From Owenia fusiformis (lineage: Eukaryota > Annelida > Polychaeta > Sabellida > Oweniidae), in contig CAIIXF020000007.1 in the NCBI GenBank assembly GCA_903813345.2, positions 2,239,730-2,303,729 of the forward strand: a stretch of DNA of 64,000 nt, given 5' to 3'. Each line of letters begins with the position of its first letter. Position 1 is the first letter of the stretch. Made by a program: the position numbers and the translations under genes. Below the pieces are notes generated by a model, which did not search any database, was not told the origin of the DNA, and saw only the letters and a list, made by a program, of their open reading frames with translations. Below, piece after piece: positions 57,001-64,000 of this stretch.

Positions 57001-57193
57001 TTTCTCCTTTCACTCTCTCATTTCTTCCCAAGCCTCCCATCCTGCACAAATAAATAAAACTGTAATAACTTTCTAGGACAACCAAAGGAGAGGACTTAGA
57101 ATAGGCGAAAGCCTCTTGTCCGATCCATTTCGTCAAATTGTATAAATATAATGTATGTAAAACTTATAGACGAATAAAATATTTTTAATAAAA

Positions 57194-57206
57194 AGTTACT
57201 CGAGTA
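57194..57206. repeat. target-site duplication, right copy
   Basis: AGTTACTCGAGTA, identical to 52632-52644. Confidence 0.85.
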
Positions 57207-58346
57207 GTTTACTTGGATTGAAGACATGGCATGTGCAGTAGTAAAAAAGTTCATCCTGGAGAAACATCAATTAAATGTTATTTTAAAAATCATAATGAGA
57301 ATATTTCATCAATTAGAATTGAAACGAACAATGTCCTTTGTGAGATATTGCATAGTTTCGTCTAAAATTATAAGAAATATAGAAATATAAGCTAATGTCA
57401 AAATAGCCCCATGGGCGAAATAGCCCCATGCCGAAGTAACCCCATACGTCGAAGTTCAACACATCTCCCCTCTTCAAATATTTTGACAATTGACTGCGCA
57501 GTGCGCATGCGAGCTGATTTAGATCCCCGCTTCTACAAGCCCATTTCTAAGGCAATCCAGATAAAGATTGCACAGTAACTCACCTCTTAAATCCTCTACA
57601 GTTCTAATTTATCATTTAAAGCGATATGTTTGGCACATTTTCTGAAAAATTCAAAATATTCTGTTCAGTGACCTTTCCGAAACGCTAACTTTTAACTTTT
57701 TTCTGTCACATTTCTGGTGGCTAAAAAAGCTATTCCATATAAATGATATATGGGAGTAGTACAACTGACTGAATATCAAAGTATAAAATATATAATATCA
57801 AATAATATAAAGTATCAAATTCTAAAATCCACATGTTTTTTTCATTTCCTGTTTGGTGTAAATTTCTGATAACTACCCCGAGACCTTAACCTTTAGCATG
57901 CTACCTGTGATCGGAGTCCCCCATGCTTAACAATCCCCGGCAACTTCCGGCGACTCCGGTCGACTCCGTTTAAACTCATTCTAAACTTTCAAAAACTTAC
58001 TTTTTCCCGCCGTTCTGTTGATCCAATTAGATTGCCTGATTTATTCAGTCCTTACGTGACTTCCTGTTGACCTAAAAATGGCGATCTTTCGAAAAAATAT
58101 TACTATATTATATCTAGGCACATTAATTGCACTTTTTATGTGCAAAAATGAAAAATGTAGACCATGTATGGAATGAGTTATGTTTATCTGAAATAGCACA
58201 TGGTCATGAAAGTACAGACTGACCTAAAGTATACAAATGTCAGAAAGGATATTTACACATTTTTCATGGCTCTTGTGCTTTGAGTAAACATGCGAAACTA
58301 GCTTTGAAAATCAGTTCATATATCAAAATGTTACTTTGATTCATTC

Positions 58347-58755
58347 ATGTGAGGATGATTGACATTTGTGCTTTATGCACAAGAAATACGGACCGCTTTG
58401 TAAATAAACAAGGAAGCTGTTCTCATACTGAATATTCGGTTAGCAAATCACCTTTCACCCCTGAATATTCACTCTAAAATCGGAAGTAAAAATAAGTTGT
58501 GAAATTTCTTATTGATACAAGTTTGAGTAAAATGTAGGCTGTATTATGTAAATCATTTGTTTGTTTGTTTGTTTGTTTGCTTGTGGTACTAGTATATTAC
58601 TAATGTCATAAAGCACTTACCGATTTCTAAGTTAAATGGACCTCTAAAACCGGGTTATGAAATACAATCTTCTCAAATAGTTTGTGTTTATTTACAAACA
58701 ATGAAGTCATTCGTATTTCTTGTGCATAGTGCCAATGTCAATGTCATCCTCACAA
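58347..58755. repeat. inverted repeat, arms about 65 bp
   Basis: GTGAGGATGATTGACATT, CACAAGAAATACG and TTTGTAAATAAACA on the left are mirrored on the right near 58688-58755, with about 275 bp between. It may be a MITE. Confidence 0.55.
58556..58579. repeat. (TTTG)6 microsatellite
   Basis: Six TTTG units inside the loop of the inverted repeat. Confidence 0.85.
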
Positions 58756-59273
58756 ATGCCAGCCCTCTTTGCCATATATAGACCTGAAAGTCATGTGATG
58801 ACATAAATATAAATCAATCATACCGAACATCATGATTTTTGGTTCATGTTCGCAAATTCATACATTCTGAAGACTTTGGTGACGACTTTGCCTATTTTAT
58901 AATTGTCAAAGTCTCAAATACCAACTGCAGTTCCTCTTTATTCACCCAGAGACTCTCTCATTCACCCCATTGATTTTGTAAATACCATTCCATCACTACC
59001 TAGGTCCTAAAATGAAGATGGTCGGATAATTTCAAATTCACTTGTACAACAAATGATTTGATCAGAACTTACAATTACTTTTATGTCTTCACTCATTTTA
59101 TCTGATAGAAATGTAAGTCAGTTGACTTTAACGTTTATTTTACAGGTACCCTTTACATTGAATGAAGCTAGATTCGGCTAAATGGACTTTGATTATATAA
59201 GTCAACACAAGATATGATATTATGATAAGAGAATAGCTATTAGTATCAAACTATAGAACCAGAATGTGACAAG

Positions 59274-62200
59274 ATGATGCAGTCACTCAAGGATAGGATA
59301 TCCTGTATATACTACAATTATGGATTATTTTGCGCCAGTCATCCCATTGCAATTGTCATATTTGTTTTGGCAGTAGCTGCAGTCGCAATGTAAGTAATGG
59401 TCCTTGCTACACAGCAGGGTTAAATTGTTTTGTTGAGAATTATTTTCACAAAAAGCTTCCAATGAGAAATCTTATACTGTGGTTACACATTCCTTCGTTG
59501 GTTGCGAAACTTTTTTTGTCAAAATGTTTTATAACGAAGCAATTAAACCTGCTGAGCAACTTCAGAGCATATAATGTATTAGCTTATTGATGTTGGGTGA
59601 AAGTTTCTATAAACTCTCTTACTGTGGTTTAGTCTATAATGCAGCTGGTTTGTGTTAGTCTTTATTAATTGATTGATGATAATTGCCTGATTTTGAATCA
59701 AACTTCTTTATTAATTGTCACCCTCTCCAATACCTTTGTAATAAATGTTAATTGTAGAAACAGACAGACAGAAATCTTTGAACCCTTCAACAACAAAAAG
59801 TCTTTAATTTATATGTTTAATTCTGGTCTGTCAATCATAAAAACTTGTGTCAATGAATATTTACGAGTATATAACATGATGTACATTTGTCTTACAGTTA
59901 TCCTCTTAGTACTTTGCCACTACCTGGTCATGCACCTCTTGAACATTCTACCCCTCTAGAAGGCTACCAGGTCCCAAAGTTCAAGGATGATGTCAACATC
60001 CCAGCTAAAACACCAAGATGGGTAAGTTGAATGATGTAGGGTTGGTGTGGTTTAGTTACTTCAATAATTCATTTGTTGTTACTGGTTTTTATCATTTAAC
60101 TAATTACAATTTGTGAGACTTTGCACAATAATAAAAAAACAAGTTCAAATAATGCATTATTTAATGACTTAGATATATATTTTTGTCGGTAACTGCATAG
60201 GATGATCATTTAATGTATTTTAATGCTGTTCTAGAAATTTGAGTTTTGTTTTTATTTATTTATCCTCCTAAGGTACCATTTTTTCACATGTTAAGTTTTT
60301 TGAATGTCATTTTCATAATAAGGGACTGCATCAACACCTTGATATATTAAGAATAGAGACCTTGGTTCCATAGTAGTCATTTTAAAGATGTCAATTTAAG
60401 AGTAAAAAAGGCTCCAAAACTTAATAAAATATGTAGTTTGGATGTTCATTTATGTCTGGGGATGATATTTTATACCACAAACACTTATAAATACCTGAAA
60501 TTTGCAATAAAAGTGCCCAAAAATTGTTGTTTCGAAATTCCCCATTTTTCCTGTATCGCGCTAGTCACGTGACCATTACGCGTAGTAGGCAATTACAGAT
60601 ATTACAGTACATATTTCAACATGTTCAATATGGCAAACATCAGCGATTCTGATTCCCGGGTTCTGAGAATGGCTATTATAAATCGGCGAGAGGGTGTAAT
60701 TTGACTGGGGAAAATACAGGGGAAAATGTGTCCAAGTATACCAGTAAGAGAGCAAATATGGATACTTTAGACAAGTACTATGACGGTCGGAGAATCAACT
60801 AAAAATGTGAGTTCTGGAATGAAGACCCGAGGAGACTGAGGATCCCACCGATCCATTCCTATTACCCAGTTTGAATTTTTGACGTGGAAATCAGGTTATG
60901 AAAACAGGTTTTCTGCAAAGTTATCAACTTTAGAAAATATGGATCTTGTTTTTGAGTAAGGCTTAACAAGCATTTAGATACAAGACTTGGCTATCTCTTG
61001 TCAAATACACACAGACTTGCTGTAAATTGGCCATTGCAAATTGCAAAATCAGATCGTCAAATTAATCGCTTCGTATTTAAACGTATGCTTCATATCTTCA
61101 TCCAAAACTTTAGTATTCATTAGAGATAAGTTATAACTTGTACAGGAAGAAATGGCAGATCCTACCTTAATTTAGAATCGCTGATTTCTCTGGACAAATT
61201 CCGAGAAGAAATTGTTCAACATCGCGATCAGCTCAGACTACATGTCGTACGCGTGTACTTGTCACTCTGAACTCACGTGATAAAATACGGCATCTTGATT
61301 GGTTACTACTCACGTTCCCTCATGTTGTCATGACGCGAAAAGCAGTAGTAAGCACTGAATATGTTAATGAACTGCCATATATGGAACAATTGTCTCTCTG
61401 ATTGGTTAACTTTACACGCCTCCTAAATGTTTGCAAAAGTTTGATCAAAATTTTAAGATTTCCCAAAATCTCAACTTGGTTTATAGGTACGAACAGGTTT
61501 TCAACTGGGTACAATATAACTCAAATTCACAAACTCTCTGCATGTTTGCTTTACTAATTTTTCCCATGATGTAAGTGCCAAGCAATGTCAAGAACACAGG
61601 GAATCTAATGAGTGACTGTGAAACAGTAAATAAACAAAATCAGCTCTTGTAAGGCTGCCCTTTGCACCGTTCATAATTAATAATTAATGGTCTTACTTCA
61701 TAATGCACTGGTTCACCCGTAAGGTTGTAAAAATGCAGATTGAAGTCTAGACTTGTAACGGTCAGACCTTAGGCCGGGCATAGGGTAACCTTTAAAATAA
61801 AAGTCTGCTGCTGGTTAGTCCATACAAAAGTCAAAGGTGGCATTGATATATTATTGTATTCTCACAAATCAGGATATAATTTGAAGAATTGAGACAATTG
61901 TGTCGCAAATCGGAGGTCATAGTGATCTCACTAATCATTCTTATATTAATGATAACATTCTTATCTAACTTGAGAACAGTGACCTCTCTTAGGGAACATA
62001 TCAAAAATCAGATTTAAAATTGAAAATATACATTTTTAAGTTTGAGGGAACATATCAATACTTTATGAAATGTATATTGATTTATCAATGATAACAAATA
62101 TATCTAATTATATTATGTTTTTGGTTAACCCCATCCCCCCATCAAAGTGTAAGTGATGATTATTTGATTTGTGTCTTAAAATTATTCAATATTTTATTCC

Positions 62201-62676
62201 CAAGAAGAGTCTGGACGTTTGATGCTGCTCCAAAATATATGTTCTAATAGGCAAAATCACATTTTAAATGTTCAAATGGTGACATATACATGTACCTTAA
62301 TTCTAGTAGGGATATTACCAATAACATATAAAGTCTTGGAAGTGTTTTTATTACTCATCTGGGAGAAACATTTTTTATGATCTTTGTGAGTTTTGCATTC
62401 TGTTTCTTGAATTCCGGGATTTTGTTGAAAGTGATTAAAGCCAAATCAATGTAGGTGTAGTTTGTAGAGCACCCTTGGAAATATGATTATAGTATAGTAA
62501 TTTTTTATGTTTCAGTACTACAAGCCTCCATCAGCGTATATCCAACAAGTTATCCTCAAGACAACTGTGTCACCATGGCAACCGAATAACCATATCCAAA
62601 CAGACGCATTCAGGGGTCCATTGTCTAAAGTTTATGGCATATTAGAGAAAATCAACTACTTCCAGTATCATAATGG
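59274..62676 (+). CDS. SCAP: SCAP, SREBP cleavage-activating protein (5' part, runs off window)
   Basis: Three coding exons are visible: 59274-59389, 59898-60021, 62516-62676 (401 nt, 133 codons plus two bases); the next exon lies outside the window. The N-terminus resembles vertebrate SCAP: KDRISCIYYNYGLFCASHPI leading into the first membrane helix, then YPLSTLPLPG, and later YYKPPSAYIQQVILKTTVSP and VFR-like DAFRGPLSKVY. This is the ER-lumenal loop 1 region; the sterol-sensing domain and WD repeats would follow. SCAP escorts SREBP from ER to Golgi when sterol is low. Two adjacent ATGs (59274, 59277) are possible; the first was taken. The 5' UTR exon starts at 59146, after an acceptor. Intron phases close. 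Intron 4 holds a LINE fragment nested in a MITE. Confidence 0.9.
60022..62515. other. SCAP intron between second and third visible coding exons
   Basis: 2.5 kb without recognisable coding sequence or repeats, apart from the E-box at 60564. Confidence 0.5.
60564..60573. promoter_or_regulatory. palindromic E-box GTCACGTGAC
   Basis: Exact match to the TFEB/MITF-type (CLEAR) ten-mer inside a SCAP intron, flanked by CG-containing sequence (ATCGCGCTA and ATTACGCG). Function unproven. Confidence 0.3.
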
Positions 62677-62987
62677 GTGAGTAAATCACCATGGCAACAA
62701 ATTTGGATGCATATTTCATTAGAATTTTCATAATCCACTGATACAAGTAGATACTGAAGTTGAATCGTCATTTTGTTTTTTCATATTCAACAAATATTCA
62801 TGGAAGTTTCATTTTCCTAAAGTGATGAATTATCATATCCATCACAGAAACATGGATGATACATGTATACAGATATAGGATATGCTTATAGGTATACAAA
62901 AATATGATGTAGTTACCAGAAGTGGTGACATATTATTATATCTCTAAACTTTTTTGTGGATGGTGTTTGTTGGCGGGTGTTTGATGT

Positions 62988-63827
62988 TTTAGGTTTAAAG
63001 TTTTTTTATTATCATTTAAACAAAACAAATTACAAACACAGCAAGGGCCGAAGCAATGCATTATTGGCCCTGGTAGTCAAGAATTTATAAAATGTAAAGT
63101 GAAGTTGCAATGAGATTTAAGGATCAACTCGGTAATGCAGAACAGTATATAAAAATAAAAACTTACTCATTTAAAATAGTAACAATTAACTGCAGAAAAC
63201 CTGCAGTCATTTCAACAATTTTCTGATTTGTCAGATACGATAATGAGCAATCACCGTATAACAAATAATTTACCCTGTCTTGCTGTCTGAGTTGACCAAA
63301 CACGGTTAAATCAAAGGATGGCAGTTCCCCAAGTTCTTCCAAAAACAAGTTTCGCTGAACAATGAATAGAGGGCAGTGTAATAATAGGTGCATTGTAGAC
63401 TGTGATCTAAAGCCACAATTACAACTTGGAATATCAATGTTTCTAAAATTATGTGTGAATAAATGCTGCCTAAATATAAAGTCACATCGAGTCTTATTCA
63501 AAGTTGATTCAGTCTTCCTATCAAGATGCAATTTTGGAGTAGGTAGATTTATTTTAGAATTTTGAATATGTTTCCTCAGGTTAAACTTAAAACAATTTCT
63601 AGATTGGATAGCTTTCAAATCACCAGGCAGTTTCTCCCATGCTGTTATACAAGATATCACTGTACCCTTTCTGATCTTGGCCTTACAGTGAGCTGGTATT
63701 CTAAAAGATCTGACTCTGCGTAACCGATTGCCATTATTCATTACATTATGATTTCTATATAAAGAAAAGGCCTGGTTTACATAGGAAGGCATTTTGTTGT
63801 TATTTATGACGTCATAAGTAAACAATA
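62988..63827 (-). mobile_element. 5'-truncated LINE fragment nested in the MITE
   Basis: Flanked by GTTTGATGT at 62979-62987 and 63828-63836 (9-bp target duplication). On the - strand it has an open frame (63825-63163), a 165-bp 3' UTR and an end with AATAAAAAAACTTTAAA. The sequence differs from the 52645 element, so a second LINE family is present. Confidence 0.85.
63163..63825 (-). pseudogene. C-terminal part of a LINE reverse-transcriptase ORF
   Basis: 220 codons, open but without a true start and lacking endonuclease and catalytic motifs. It has the post-RT region, with AWEKLPGDLK and a CxC-x8-H-x4-C motif (CNCGFRSQSTMHLLLHC), like the cysteine motif that ends the LINE at 53767. It cannot encode an active enzyme. 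Confidence 0.8.
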
Positions 63828-63880
63828 GTTTGATGTCTGTAACAAATGGCAGATGGTGACATTTTGCATGTTAATGTCTT

Positions 63881-64000
63881 GTGTATTCCTTGGTTTACCC
63901 ATTAAGAAAGAATCTTCTTACGAAAATCATCGCTGGGCCTGCCATCATGCTATTACTAAAATAGACTAAAATAGACCCATTAATTCACTAATTCGCTGTC
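63881..64000. other. SCAP intron, window edge
   Basis: Nothing recognised in the last 120 bp. Confidence 0.5.

Larger units (their letters stand above)
52645..57193 (+). mobile_element. LINE (non-LTR retrotransposon), 5'-truncated, ORF2 intact
   Basis: 4.55 kb between perfect 13-bp target-site duplications. It starts inside ORF1, so reverse transcription stopped early. The order is ORF1 remnant, 0.6 kb spacer, ORF2 of 1077 codons, then a 190-bp 3' UTR ending with AATAAAATATTTTTAATAAAA. The unbroken ORF2 and exact duplications indicate a recent insertion. It probably lies in SCAP intron 1. Confidence 0.93.
57207..59145. other. probable SCAP intron 1, right part
   Basis: No coding exon seen. 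An NRF1-like TGCGCATGCG lies at 57502-57511, and AAATAGCCCCATG occurs twice near 57401-57430. An inverted repeat and a (TTTG)n run are listed separately. It ends at a pyrimidine-rich acceptor at 59144-59145. Confidence 0.45.
62919..63880 (-). mobile_element. TGTCACCAC-family MITE, copy G, split by a LINE
   Basis: Read on the - strand: AAGACATTAACATGCAAAAT and CTGCCATTTGTTACAGAC (right part, about 63837-63880), then, after the LINE, CCGCCAACAAACACCATCC and ATGTCACCACTTCTGG (left part, 62919-62987). It is the only copy here with a nested insertion. Confidence 0.8.

Noticed and set aside
57401-57430. Doublet AAATAGCCCCATG as a regulatory array
   Set aside because: Only two imperfect copies, with no known factor site; too little to call.
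61320-61514. 64-codon open frame on the - strand in a SCAP intron
   Set aside because: No homology signal or splice context; length is expected by chance in 64 kb.

Overview
This window looks like nuclear DNA of an invertebrate animal, probably a marine lophotrochozoan such as a mollusc or brachiopod. The taxon is an inference. Coding sequence is split by short GT-AG introns, the DNA is AT-rich, and mariner-type miniature elements and LINEs are frequent. Every gene I could name is an animal nuclear gene.

Layout. (1) 335-5989, + strand: ten exons of an SLC22-type organic ion transporter whose first exon lies left of the window. (2) 6352-26524: a locus built from two copies of a divergent pair. 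Each pair has a TRAF adaptor gene on the - strand (11308-6352 and 22487-17809) and a small single-pass receptor-like gene on the + strand (12608-13839 and 24576-26524). The receptors share a six-cysteine ectodomain that I cannot match to a named family. A third, solitary TRAF RING exon sits at 23500-23835. Rel/NF-kB-like motifs lie near most of the promoters. This is the most interesting part of the window. (3) 48661-27198, - strand: a 23-coding-exon DHX8/PRP22 splicing helicase of about 1237 aa. Its largest intron contains a complete perilipin gene in the opposite orientation (33581-37126, 480 aa). Another intron holds a 4.1 kb palindrome made of two decayed copies of a transposon-like gene. 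(4) 52238 to the right edge, + strand: the 5' end of SCAP (SREBP cleavage-activating protein), with a 4.5 kb young-looking LINE in what is probably its first intron and a second LINE fragment in a later one.

How the genes may work together. The TRAF/receptor locus has the parts of a receptor-to-NF-kB signalling module, and the two genes of the first pair share a promoter block. The right half places two lipid-homeostasis genes (perilipin and SCAP) on either side of the 5' part of a spliceosomal helicase, but I see nothing linking their regulation.

Exon boundaries were read by hand from splice sites. In every complete gene the phases close and the summed exon lengths are divisible by three, so these models are fairly firm. 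Names above family level and all regulatory sites are less certain.
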